NCBI RefSeq assembly: GCF_000219125.1
Contig: NZ_AFGF01000019.1
Span: 1-53,616, forward strand
From: Acetonema longum DSM 6540
GTDB taxonomy: Bacteria > Bacillota > Negativicutes > Sporomusales > Acetonemataceae
Reading direction: 5' to 3'
Length of the DNA stretch: 53,616 bases
Shown here piece by piece: positions 1-7,415 of this stretch. Under the pieces are notes generated by a model, which was given only the letters and a program-made list of their open reading frames with translations, had not been told where the DNA came from and made no database searches. Made by a program: the position numbers and the translations under genes. The first letter of the stretch is position 1; the number at the start of each line of letters is the position of its first letter.

Positions 1-1605
1 TTGGGCTCCCCAGGCTGGGCCGCGCAGGCCGACTACACTGCCGGCCAGGGTGGTTCCGGCCAGGTATTGGCTGGCCGGGCCCTGGACTTGTCCGTAGTCG
101 AGGCCGAGGTAGAGCTCGGGGCCGGCTTTGAGGGGGATGGCGAGTTCGTTTTGGATGTACCAGCCGCATTCGGCGGCCAGGGTTTGTTCGCCGTCAAAGC
201 CGCGAACGGTGTAGCGGTTGCCTATGGAGATGTGTTCGGAGCCGTAGAGGTAGTCGCTGGTGGTTTGCCCGTAGAAGGTGAGGCTGTAGCGGCTGCGGTG
301 CTCGTGGATCTGGATGGGGGCGGCGATTTGGCTGTGAATGGTCCAGAGGCTGTAGCGGGGATTGGGGTCGTCAGAGGCGGTGGATGCGAGCGGTTCTTGG
401 GCGCCAAACCAGGGAACGCCTCGTTTGTTGGCGATTTTCAGGTCGAAGGAGACGGGGCCGCCGGTGTCGCTGTGGCTGATGCCCCATTCCAGGGCGGAGG
501 TTTTTTTGCGTTGGACTTGGATTTCCTGATCGTCGATATAGTTTCGGCTCCGTGAGCGTATGGTGCGCAGTTCCAGGTGGGTCTTGCTGGTTTGGTCGCG
601 GGTTAAAAGCTGGGAGAGTTTGAGTTCCAGGTTTTCGCTTTTGCCGGAGGAGACAAAGGTTTCGGTGGTGCCGGCTACGGTTTGATGATAGCGGTTTTCG
701 CTGAGGGAGAGGCTGACGGTGGAGTTGCCGTAGGGTACGGAGTATTGGAGACTGCTTCCTTTGGTGCCGCGCCGGGCTCCGTCGTCTTCGGCATCGTGGT
801 TGACAGCTATATGAAAGAGGTCGTTGAGGCGCCAGAGGTTGTTGTAGCTGAAGGTGGCGGAGGATTGGAGTTTGCCGGTGGCGGGGCTGCCGGAGTCGTC
901 CAGGGTATAAAGAAGGTTCCAGGGTTTGGTTTCTTTGGCGAATAGGAGGATATCGCTCTGGCCCGGTTGTTGGCCGGGGACCAGTTGCATGTCGATTTCT
1001 TGGCTGGGGACCCGTTTCATTTGTTCGAGTCCTTGTTCCAGGTCCCGCAGGTTTAGGATCCGGCCGGGACCGGTGGGAAAGGCAGTATGCCAGTTGCCTG
1101 CGTAGGACGGGTCGGCGAAGCGGATGCTGCCGATGGTGCCGGGGATGAGGGTCAGGCGCAGGGTGCCGTCGGAAAGGTCCTGGGCCGGAATAGTGACGCG
1201 GGTGGTGATGTACCCCCGGTCAATGAGGGCGTTGGTCAGGCGTTTGACAATGAGCTGGATCCCTTGTTTGCCCATGGAGCGGTTTTGGTACGGAGCGAAA
1301 AAGTCTGAGATCCAGGGGAATTTTTCGGCAGAGCCGCCTTCCAGCCGAATGGTGTGGATGAAAAGCATGATGGGTTCTGTGGGCAGACTGGTGTCTTGTT
1401 CTTGAACGGTTTTTTCCTGCAGAAAGACGTCGGTTCGCTGTTCGCGCTGTTTGCGCTCTGCCGCTTCCTGCCGGTCCCGCTGGAGGCGTTCTTGCTGGTC
1501 GTTGAGGTTGGAGGTCTGGGCCCAGGCTAGCTGGATAGTCAGGAATAGGAATAAAAACAGAAAAAGGCTGATGCGTAGGCCGATTGACAAGAGCGAGGTT
1601 CGCAT
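1..1605 (-). CDS. TpsB-family outer-membrane transporter (ShlB/FhaC/HecB), 3' end outside window
   Basis: Exports a TpsA exoprotein, or inserts another passenger, across the outer membrane by two-partner secretion. Seen: the reverse-strand frame stays open for 535 codons from ATG at 1605 to the window edge. An AAGGAGA ribosome site lies 9 bases upstream. It encodes a signal peptide (about residues 1-29, ending AWA-Q), a charged coiled stretch, a POTRA_2-like domain (about 75-160, starting IHTIRLEGG) and a beta-barrel with the family hallmark VRGFDGE near residue 490. The last barrel strands are missing because the window ends. It is divergent from the beta-barrel gene at 1823. No TpsA partner is visible; it may lie to the left. 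This type of protein requires an outer membrane, so it argues for a diderm Firmicute. Confidence 0.9.
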   Translation of the reverse strand, partial: MRTSLLSIGLRISLFLFLFLFLTIQLAWAQTSNLNDQQERLQRDRQEAAERKQREQRTDVFLQEKTVQEQDTSLPTEPIMLFIHTIRLEGGSAEKFPWISDFFAPYQNRSMGKQGIQLIVKRLTNALIDRGYITTRVTIPAQDLSDGTLRLTLIPGTIGSIRFADPSYAGNWHTAFPTGPGRILNLRDLEQGLEQMKRVPSQEIDMQLVPGQQPGQSDILLFAKETKPWNLLYTLDDSGSPATGKLQSSATFSYNNLWRLNDLFHIAVNHDAEDDGARRGTKGSSLQYSVPYGNSTVSLSLSENRYHQTVAGTTETFVSSGKSENLELKLSQLLTRDQTSKTHLELRTIRSRSRNYIDDQEIQVQRKKTSALEWGISHSDTGGPVSFDLKIANKRGVPWFGAQEPLASTASDDPNPRYSLWTIHSQIAAPIQIHEHRSRYSLTFYGQTTSDYLYGSEHISIGNRYTVRGFDGEQTLAAECGWYIQNELAIPLKAGPELYLGLDYGQVQGPASQYLAGTTLAGSVVGLRGPAWGAQ

Positions 1606-1647
1606 GATGGCGGTCTCCTTGTGAAATTGAAAATTACGTCTTCTCGG

Positions 1648-1676
1648 TTGACAAAAGTTCCGGTATACTGTATATG
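1648..1676 (+). promoter_or_regulatory. Predicted sigma-A promoter for the beta-barrel gene
   Basis: TTGACA at 1648-1653 and TATATG at 1671-1676 are separated by 17 bases. The start of transcription would fall near 1683, leaving a roughly 140-base AT-rich leader before the ATG at 1823. The match is good, but it was judged by eye and the long leader is a caution. Confidence 0.5.
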
Positions 1677-1822
1677 TAAAACTGGATATTATTACATTAT
1701 TTACTTTTAAAGTAGTTCATTTTTCCATTTTTGTCAATTGGATTTATTCTGGTTTGTCGGTAAACTCTACTATTTTTTTATAGATAGTTGCTGTGAAAAC
1801 TCGTGATTGATTAGGAGGAACT

Positions 1823-2560
1823 ATGAGATCAGTCATTGTTTTATGCATGATATGGGGGTTTCTCGCCTGTACGGTCTGGGCGGCGCCGCTGACGGATTAT
1901 TCGCCGGGGAGTCTGGCTTTGGATGTGTCGCTGCGGACGGTGGAGAATGAGTCGGATCATGCGGGGGGAACTCATAATACGTATGGCGCTCGCTCGGGGC
2001 TGGATTTTGGAGCTACGCTGGGGTTGGGCGGACGGTGGGCTCTGCAGTATCGGGGGTTGAATGCGAAGTCGCAGGATTTATTTTTTTCAGAAACAGCAGA
2101 TGGCGAGATGATTAATCCGGTCTATGAGTCATTTACGGGGCGGATGCGGCTGAAGACGGATGAGGTGAGTTTGCTGTATCGGTGGAACCAGTATTATTCC
2201 TTGTTTGCCGGTAGTGTGAGTGCTAAGGCTTGGTTTCCTTCTGCGTTTACCTATCGTGATCCGTTTGATTCGCAGGATGATGTATATCTGAGTGAGACGA
2301 TGAGCACGAGGACGAAAACGACAGCCCAGTTTGGGGTGATCGGCTCTATGCCGCTGGCGTCTAAGTTGACGGGGTATGCTTCGCTGGGGGTTGGAAAGGA
2401 TGTTGCGAGTTGGGGTGTAGGAATTTCGTACAGGGTGACACGGGATATGGACTTCAATCTGGATTACCGTAAGTTGACGGTGAAGGGGCTACGGTTGGAA
2501 GATGCAAAGATAGAGGCTGAAACTGGCGGGATGGGGTTTGGGGTGACTTGGCGGCTGTAA
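1823..2560 (+). CDS. Small outer-membrane beta-barrel protein, unknown function
   Basis: Probably an outer-membrane protein. Seen: 245 residues with a signal peptide (about 1-21, cleavage near VWAAP), then alternating polar/hydrophobic strands rich in aromatic residues and Gly. Typical strands are LDFGATLGLG, GGRWALQYRG and GMGFGVTWRL, the last at the C-terminus. Barrels usually end in such an amphipathic strand, although here the final residue is Leu rather than Phe. The start is fixed by AGGAGG a few bases upstream. The gene diverges from the TpsB gene and is closed by a bidirectional hairpin. I do not recognise a named family. A porin-like or OmpW/OmpA-barrel-like role is only a guess from the pattern. 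Confidence 0.72.
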   Translation: MRSVIVLCMIWGFLACTVWAAPLTDYSPGSLALDVSLRTVENESDHAGGTHNTYGARSGLDFGATLGLGGRWALQYRGLNAKSQDLFFSETADGEMINPVYESFTGRMRLKTDEVSLLYRWNQYYSLFAGSVSAKAWFPSAFTYRDPFDSQDDVYLSETMSTRTKTTAQFGVIGSMPLASKLTGYASLGVGKDVASWGVGISYRVTRDMDFNLDYRKLTVKGLRLEDAKIEAETGGMGFGVTWRL

Positions 2561-2606
2561 AGGCAGACCAAGCATCCCACTCATTATTGGCAGACTAACG
2601 GGGCGC

Positions 2607-2655
2607 AAAAAACCGTTCCGCCATCAGGGCAACCCCTGTGACAGAACGGTTTTTA
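2607..2655. terminator. Bidirectional terminator between the beta-barrel gene and azlD
   Basis: The arms AAAAACCGTTC (2608-2618) and GAACGGTTTTT (2644-2654) form an 11-bp stem flanked by A and T runs. It therefore works for both convergent genes. Confidence 0.85.
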
Positions 2656-2669
2656 ACGGTGCCGGTCCT

Positions 2670-2984
2670 CTAAAAGCGCAAAGCGAGCATAACAGCCATT
2701 CCTGCCGCCATGGTCGCTGCCGCGCCGCAGTGTTTATAGGCTACCAGGGAGGCAACAATGCCGGCGATCAGATAATCATTGTGCAGGGTTATGTCCAGCT
2801 GGCCCTGAGGCAGCAAAATAGAGGGAATAATTAAGGCCGTCAGAACGCCCACCGGCATATAACGAAACCAGCGTTCAAACCAGGAAGGCAGACCGGTGAA
2901 CCGCAAGAGCGCCAGACTGCCGATCCGGGTGAGATAGGTTACGGCTGCCATACCCAGAATAAGCGCCATCATCTCAGTCCGCAT
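2670..2984 (-). CDS. azlD: AzlD-family branched-chain amino acid export subunit
   Basis: Small membrane partner of AzlC. The pair is known to export branched-chain amino acids and their analogues. Seen: 104 residues with about four hydrophobic segments, the family-like start MALILGMAAVTYLTRIG and the motif YMPVGVLTALIIP in the middle. The ATG at 2984 lies inside the 3' end of azlC (11-bp overlap), so the two are translationally coupled. An AGGAGGGG ribosome site sits just upstream. Length is normal for the family. Export of a particular substrate is not shown by the sequence. Confidence 0.88.
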   Translation of the reverse strand: MRTEMMALILGMAAVTYLTRIGSLALLRFTGLPSWFERWFRYMPVGVLTALIIPSILLPQGQLDITLHNDYLIAGIVASLVAYKHCGAAATMAAGMAVMLALRF

Positions 2985-3696
2985 CCTGTTCCCCTCCTGT
3001 CAGCAGCCCACCGGTGACACCGGCAACCAGGCAGGTCAGAATAATATACCATTTGCCGGGCAGATACAACACCCCAGCCACCGCTGCCGCTGCCGCCGCC
3101 AGAAAAACGATCAGACTGTTGCGGTCAGCCAGCCGGGGCACCAGCATGCCTAAAAAGGTAGCCGGCATGGCGAAATCCAATCCCCAGGCAAGAGGATCGG
3201 GAATATACTGTCCGGCCAAAACCCCCGCGACTGTGGCTACAGCCCATGCCGCATACAGAACTGAGCTGACCCCCAATTGATACCAGGGGCTGTAGCCGGC
3301 TTTGGCGATCCGGTCCTGAACTAAGGCGTAGGATTCATCCGTCAGGATGAAAGACAGGACAGACTGCCAGGTTTTGGACAGAGGCAGCAGATATTTTGCC
3401 AGGGATGCGCCCATTAGCAGATGGCGCAGGTTCACCAGCAGAGTGGTAAAGATAATGATGCCCCAGGCCGCTCCCCCGCCGATCATAGCAATGCCGATAA
3501 ACTGGGATGCTCCGGCAAATACCAGTAGTGACATCAGTAAAGTTTCTATCCCGGTCAGACCGGCGGTCAGACCCATGACGCCACAGATCAAACCAAAAGG
3601 CGCCACTCCCAAAACCACCGGTAATCCATCTCTCACGCCCTGCCAATATTCGGCGGACAAACTGGTGACAGACGCTATTGACGCCGTTTGATTCAT
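2974..3696 (-). CDS. azlC: AzlC-family branched-chain amino acid exporter, large subunit
   Basis: Inner-membrane permease of the AzlCD (LIV-E) exporter. Seen: 240 residues, multiple membrane segments, and the family motifs YWQGVRDGLPVVLGVAPFGL and FAGASQFIGIAMI. I chose the ATG at 3696 because GGAGGGGAGG lies 12 bases upstream. A GTG at 3720 in the same frame would place this ribosome site inside the coding region. It heads a two-gene unit with azlD and diverges from the lipoprotein gene at 3866. The roughly 170-base divergent gap shows no operator that I can identify. Confidence 0.9.
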   Translation of the reverse strand: MNQTASIASVTSLSAEYWQGVRDGLPVVLGVAPFGLICGVMGLTAGLTGIETLLMSLLVFAGASQFIGIAMIGGGAAWGIIIFTTLLVNLRHLLMGASLAKYLLPLSKTWQSVLSFILTDESYALVQDRIAKAGYSPWYQLGVSSVLYAAWAVATVAGVLAGQYIPDPLAWGLDFAMPATFLGMLVPRLADRNSLIVFLAAAAAAVAGVLYLPGKWYIILTCLVAGVTGGLLTGGEQDAD

Positions 3697-3865
3697 ATTG
3701 ATCTTATACCTCCCCTCCACTGCATATTATTTCTATTATAACCGTAAGGACTGTGAGAGTAAATTCCGCCCAGCCGGCCAGAACTGCAATCTGGCCAAAA
3801 TAATCCTGGCGCCAATCGGTTACACTACATTTATCAAATTACTACGTACTAAAGGGATGTGAAAT

Positions 3866-4726
3866 ATGACGCGAAAAACCCTTGTGTACATCCTGGCGCT
3901 ATGGTTATTGTCATGGTTTGTCCTTAGTGCCTGTCAGGCGCCGCAACGCCGGCCCCTGCCCGCCCCCCGTCAGCCGAATGCGGCGGAATCAGGGCAAAAT
4001 GCCGGACAGCAGGCCAAACAACCGATCCGCGTCGAACGGATCTACCGGCAGGTACAAATATTCAATGGAAAAAGCGGCATTTATGCCAAAAACCTGAAAA
4101 CCGGACAGGCCGTTGCCAATCATGAGCACGACATCTTTCCCACTGCTTCCACTCACAAACTGGTGGTCGCCCTGGCCGTGTACAAATACCTGTACGATGA
4201 AGTCGATAAGGCCGACAAGCGGGAATATGACGAACAAATCAAAAAGATGATGACCGTCAGTGATAATCCGGCGTTTTATCAACTGCTGGATGAGCTGGAA
4301 AAACGTAAGCCCCGGGCTTTGACTCAGGTGCTCTTAGATTTAGGCCTGACCAAAACGCGGATCCACAGCAAGGAGGCTTGGCGGCAATTTGGCTACCACA
4401 GCGTGACAACCCCGTACGAGATGGCTAAAGTCTTTGAAACCATCTATCAGGAGCAATACCTGGGCAAGCAGAAATCGGTTATTTTAAAGGAAGAGCTGGC
4501 CCAAACCATCTTTAAAGAAGAAATTCCCCGCTTTATGTCCCGCAGCAAAGTTATGCATAAAGTCGGCTCCCTGCCCGGCATCTTATGTGATGTGGGCATT
4601 GTGGACGATGGCAAAGACCAGATCCTGATCAGTGTGTACACCAAAACCAAGCGTTCAGAGGAGTACGCCAGCAATTTTATCGCCGAAGTGTCGGCCAAGT
4701 TATATCAAGAGCTGCGCAGTCAATAG
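3866..4726 (+). CDS. Lipoprotein serine hydrolase of the class A beta-lactamase fold
   Basis: Probably an envelope-anchored beta-lactamase or D,D-peptidase-like enzyme. Seen: 286 residues. The lipobox LSAC puts the lipidated Cys at 23, followed by a Pro/Gln-rich linker to about residue 55. The catalytic serine motif S-T-H-K is at 95-98 and SDN at 132-134. KVG at 232-234 stands where most family members have KTG or KSG. The usual omega-loop Glu is not obvious, so efficient penicillin hydrolysis is doubtful and the protein may act on peptidoglycan instead. A repeat element begins at its stop codon, and the next terminator follows at 4891. The family is clear from the three motifs; the substrate is open. 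Confidence 0.82.
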   Translation: MTRKTLVYILALWLLSWFVLSACQAPQRRPLPAPRQPNAAESGQNAGQQAKQPIRVERIYRQVQIFNGKSGIYAKNLKTGQAVANHEHDIFPTASTHKLVVALAVYKYLYDEVDKADKREYDEQIKKMMTVSDNPAFYQLLDELEKRKPRALTQVLLDLGLTKTRIHSKEAWRQFGYHSVTTPYEMAKVFETIYQEQYLGKQKSVILKEELAQTIFKEEIPRFMSRSKVMHKVGSLPGILCDVGIVDDGKDQILISVYTKTKRSEEYASNFIAEVSAKLYQELRSQ

Positions 4727-4884
4727 GGGCCCGTTGAAAGCCCATCTGCGTTGTTGCTCCTGCGGGCGGACGTTCGACGTATCCTGCGAACGTACAGTCT
4801 CACGCCCGTCCTCGTCGCGCCTAGCATCTGAACCTTTTTGAACGGTCCCAGGTTCGAGGCTGAAGATAGGTTTCTAATAGACTT
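4727..4884 (+). repeat. MITE-like palindromic repeat, copy A
   Basis: Starts right after the TAG stop of the lipoprotein gene. The left arm resembles GACCGTTGAAAAAGGCCCAT (degenerate here), followed by the GC-rich core (TCCTCGTCGCGCCTAGCATC). The inverted inner arm AACCTTTTTGAACGGTC is at 4831-4847. The tail GGTTCGAGGCTGAAGATAGG carries the decayed right end. It is a short-core copy without the nested hairpin. Six other copies are listed separately. Confidence 0.85.
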
Positions 4885-4890
4885 TTCCAC

Positions 4891-4934
4891 AAAATGACCC
4901 CGCACGAAAATCAACCTGCGGGATCATTTTTTTT
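4891..4934. terminator. Terminator between the lipoprotein and flavoprotein genes
   Basis: AAAATGACCCCGCA (4891-4904) pairs with TGCGGGATCATTTT (4917-4930, one mismatch) and a run of eight T follows. It serves the plus-strand lipoprotein gene and, because of the A run on the other side, also the minus-strand flavoprotein gene. Confidence 0.85.
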
Positions 4935-4949
4935 ATGCGATCAGATACA

Positions 4950-6632
4950 TTACAGCTTTACTACCGGTTTCACCGTAAACCTGGGCCCTGTTTCCAGCTT
5001 GTAGGCCAGGGTATGCTGCCGCCAGAAAACGTCGTTCTGTTGGGGAAAATCGGTACGGTAGTGATGTCCGCGGGATTCCTGGCGCAGGAGGGCGCTGCCA
5101 GCCACCAGACCGGCCGCTTCGCACAGGGTCTCCAGCTGCAGTAAGTCCACTAATTGCTGGTTAAACACAGCCTGATCCGCCACCTGTATCTCAGAGGCCG
5201 CCAGCTGCACTTCCCGGGCGGCGGTCACCAGACGGAGCAAACCGTCGGCATTCCGGTTGACGCCGGCGTAGGTTTGCGTGGCAGCCCGGAGTTTGTCCCG
5301 CAACGGAACCAGTGATGTCTCCTGGCAGGGCCTGGTTGAAACTTTAGCAGCCACTCTGGCCGTTTCCTGTTCCTGCACGGCCGTATCCACTGCCATCGGT
5401 CCGTTGGCAGCCGCCCAGGCATGAGCCGTCAGGCCGGCTCTTGCCCCGAACACTTGAGTAGCGGTAATGCCATTGCCGGCCAGCCTGTTTGCCCCGTCAA
5501 AGTTGCCGGCGCACTCAGCCGCCGCAAACAGGCCGGGGACTGATGTCCGGCAGGTTTCGTCAATATGGATGCCTCCCATCAGGTAATGAGCGCCGGGGGC
5601 TGTTTCCACCTGATCGGTGGCCGGCTCCAGGCCATGGGCCCGTATATAGTTATACTGAGCCAGGTTCAGCATCTTTCGGATGGCATCAGTTCCTTTGGGA
5701 GAGTCGGCTACCGACCACAGCACCCCGCCTCTGTCTGTACCCCGGCCGTCGGCAATTGCCCCTGCCATCAGACGCATGGCCGTATCTCTCACCGGCAGCG
5801 GTTTGGGCAAAATCGGCTGCCCGTTTTTGTCATACACATTGCCGTCCAGCATCTCCGGACTCAAAAACTCATAATGAACAAAGGCTCCTTTAACTGATTC
5901 AGGCCAGACAATCACCGTAGGATAAAACAAAACCATTTCCATATCCACCAGCTCAGCCCCCAGCCGGTAGGCTTGGACCAGCCCATCGCCGGTGGCGTCG
6001 GCAGGGCAGTCGTTTACCGCCCATAACCACTGGAAACCGCCGGTCGCTACGACCACTGCTTTGGCATTAATCTGAGTCAGACCACCCCGGCGCAGATCCA
6101 GGCCCAGCGCTCCGGCGGCTGCACCGGGCAAGTCCTGGCTTTTCAGCAAGCCGGAAACATAAAAGTCATCCACGACAGTGATCCTATCATGATTGCGGCA
6201 GGCCCTGGCCAGAGCCGCCGCCAGTCCCACTCCGCCGCCTTTAAAGAACAGGTTGCGGGGTTTGGATTGCCCGGGAAATTGTTTACACTGCAAATCTCCC
6301 GCTGTATCACGAACTAATCTGGCGCCGAAGCGTTCGGCATCCAAGGCCCGGGCACAGGCATCCTCAGCCAGAACTTTGACCAGATTCTGATCGGCCAAAT
6401 AGTAGCCATTCTCTATCGTATCGGTGAAATACCGTTCCGGATCGTCTCCGGCGGCAAAAGGCGCCTGCATGCCGCCGGCAGCGGTCAGGGTAATGCCGGA
6501 CCGGGCCACCGGTCCCTTGTTGACCAACAATACTTGGGACCCGGCTTCGGCTGCCGCCAACGCGGCCCGCAAACCGCCGCCGCCCGCCCCGATTACCAGC
6601 ACGTCTGTTTGCATCTGTTCCGTTATCTTCAT
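4950..6632 (-). CDS. Fumarate reductase/succinate dehydrogenase-like flavoprotein
   Basis: FAD-dependent oxidoreductase of the FrdA/SdhA/L-aspartate oxidase superfamily. Seen: 560 residues. The dinucleotide-binding motif VLVIGAGGGGLRAALAAAEA is at about 11-30, the FAD/substrate segment GANRLAGNGITATQVFGA sits past the middle, and a helical C-terminal domain follows. The His that binds FAD covalently in FrdA (R-S-H-T) is replaced (ARSGIT, about 45-50), so FAD is probably held non-covalently. Upstream on the same strand, across repeat copy B, lies a 2Fe-2S protein that should be its electron partner; no membrane anchor subunit is adjacent. The ribosome site AGGGGG is created at the edge of the repeat. 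The actual substrate (fumarate, aspartate or another acid) cannot be read from sequence. Confidence 0.82.
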   Translation of the reverse strand: MKITEQMQTDVLVIGAGGGGLRAALAAAEAGSQVLLVNKGPVARSGITLTAAGGMQAPFAAGDDPERYFTDTIENGYYLADQNLVKVLAEDACARALDAERFGARLVRDTAGDLQCKQFPGQSKPRNLFFKGGGVGLAAALARACRNHDRITVVDDFYVSGLLKSQDLPGAAAGALGLDLRRGGLTQINAKAVVVATGGFQWLWAVNDCPADATGDGLVQAYRLGAELVDMEMVLFYPTVIVWPESVKGAFVHYEFLSPEMLDGNVYDKNGQPILPKPLPVRDTAMRLMAGAIADGRGTDRGGVLWSVADSPKGTDAIRKMLNLAQYNYIRAHGLEPATDQVETAPGAHYLMGGIHIDETCRTSVPGLFAAAECAGNFDGANRLAGNGITATQVFGARAGLTAHAWAAANGPMAVDTAVQEQETARVAAKVSTRPCQETSLVPLRDKLRAATQTYAGVNRNADGLLRLVTAAREVQLAASEIQVADQAVFNQQLVDLLQLETLCEAAGLVAGSALLRQESRGHHYRTDFPQQNDVFWRQHTLAYKLETGPRFTVKPVVKL

Positions 6633-6650
6633 ACTTTTTATTTCCCCCTA

Positions 6651-6929
6651 GAATCTGTTGCAAAACTTATCTGCAGCCTCGAATCGGAGACCGTTCAAAA
6701 AGGTTCAGATGCAAGGTAAAAGCAACGCCTGCGTTGCCGTACTAGTGAAGAATTTAGGTGACTTTTCGGCTTATGAGAAATCATCCACTACCTATCTCCC
6801 CGAAAAGTCACAAATTCTGATACAGCGCGACGAGGACGCGCGTGCAGACAGTACGTTCGAGAGGGTACGGCAAGCGCGCGCCCGCAGGAGGCTGAAGTGA
6901 CGCAGATGGGCCTTTTTCAACGGTCTCCT
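6651..6929 (-). repeat. MITE-like palindromic repeat, copy B, with nested hairpin element
   Basis: Reverse-oriented, full-length copy. It has the right end CTAGAATCTGTTGCAAAA at 6649-6666, the inner arm GACCGTTCAAAAAGGTTC at 6689-6706, a GC-rich core and the left arm CCTTTTTCAACGGTCTCC at 6911-6928. A second hairpin element is nested in the core at 6750-6818 (arms GAATTTAGGTGACTTTTCGG and CCGAAAAGTCACAAATTC). The copy separates the 2Fe-2S and flavoprotein genes and overlaps the last codons of the former. Confidence 0.88.
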
Positions 6930-7261
6930 ACCGGCTGCGCGAAATCCACTGCCACATCCCGGATCACCCGGAACTGGGAATGAGGTTCGATGACCACGGT
7001 TTCACCGGGTTGGATTAAAGTGGTGCAGCCCATCACGTCCTGGCCGTTCACCCGCACCATGCATGATCCGCATATCCCTTTAAAACAGGTAGAAGTACGG
7101 CAGGCAAATGTCCCGTCCTGATCATGGATCTTGGCCAGCAGGGCCATCACTGACAGAGGCTGTTCCGACGGAATATGGACTGTCTGAAAGTCCCCCGTTT
7201 TCTCCCCGCCAGGTTCCCAGCGAAATACTCTGGCGGTAATCGTCTGCGTTCTCTGACTCAT
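6917..7261 (-). CDS. Stand-alone FrdB-like 2Fe-2S protein; stop codon lies in a repeat
   Basis: Likely electron-transfer partner of the flavoprotein downstream. Seen: 114 residues that match only the N-terminal plant-ferredoxin domain of FrdB/SdhB. Cluster ligands are spaced as in FrdB (C59-x4-C64-x2-C67-x11-C79), followed by VIEPHSQFRVIRDVAVDF, the end of that domain. The C-terminal 4Fe-4S/3Fe-4S domain is absent. The reading frame leaves unique sequence at GVGDR's codons and terminates at TGA inside the left arm of repeat copy B (GACCGTTGA). The protein may therefore be truncated by the insertion, or naturally short with a new tail. GGAGG lies 7 bases before the ATG. Confidence 0.75.
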   Translation of the reverse strand: MSQRTQTITARVFRWEPGGEKTGDFQTVHIPSEQPLSVMALLAKIHDQDGTFACRTSTCFKGICGSCMVRVNGQDVMGCTTLIQPGETVVIEPHSQFRVIRDVAVDFAQPVGDR

Positions 7262-7415
7262 ATGGAATCCTCCGCATCCCCATGTAATTTTTTTATTAAT
7301 TGTTTTCGTTCCGGCATTCCGATCATCCTGCTGTCAATCCTGCTCATAGGGATTTTTTCCGAAAATGTCGAAGCATATTTAAACTAAATGTAAAACGATA
7401 AAAGGACGAAGTTTG

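Noticed and set aside
1-555. Plus-strand frame of 184 residues at the left edge and further plus-strand frames to 1405
   Set aside because: They lie opposite the TpsB gene, which has a signal peptide, POTRA domain, VRGFDGE motif and ribosome site. The plus frames are low-complexity Gly/Val/Ala shadows.
4720-4914. Short open frames inside the repeats (also 6658-6900, 13045-13380, 37690-37884) with similar translations such as PFKKVQM and GDFSAYEK
   Set aside because: They recur because the DNA repeat recurs. They lack ribosome sites, change frame between copies and cross palindromic arms. They are repeat sequence, not proteins.
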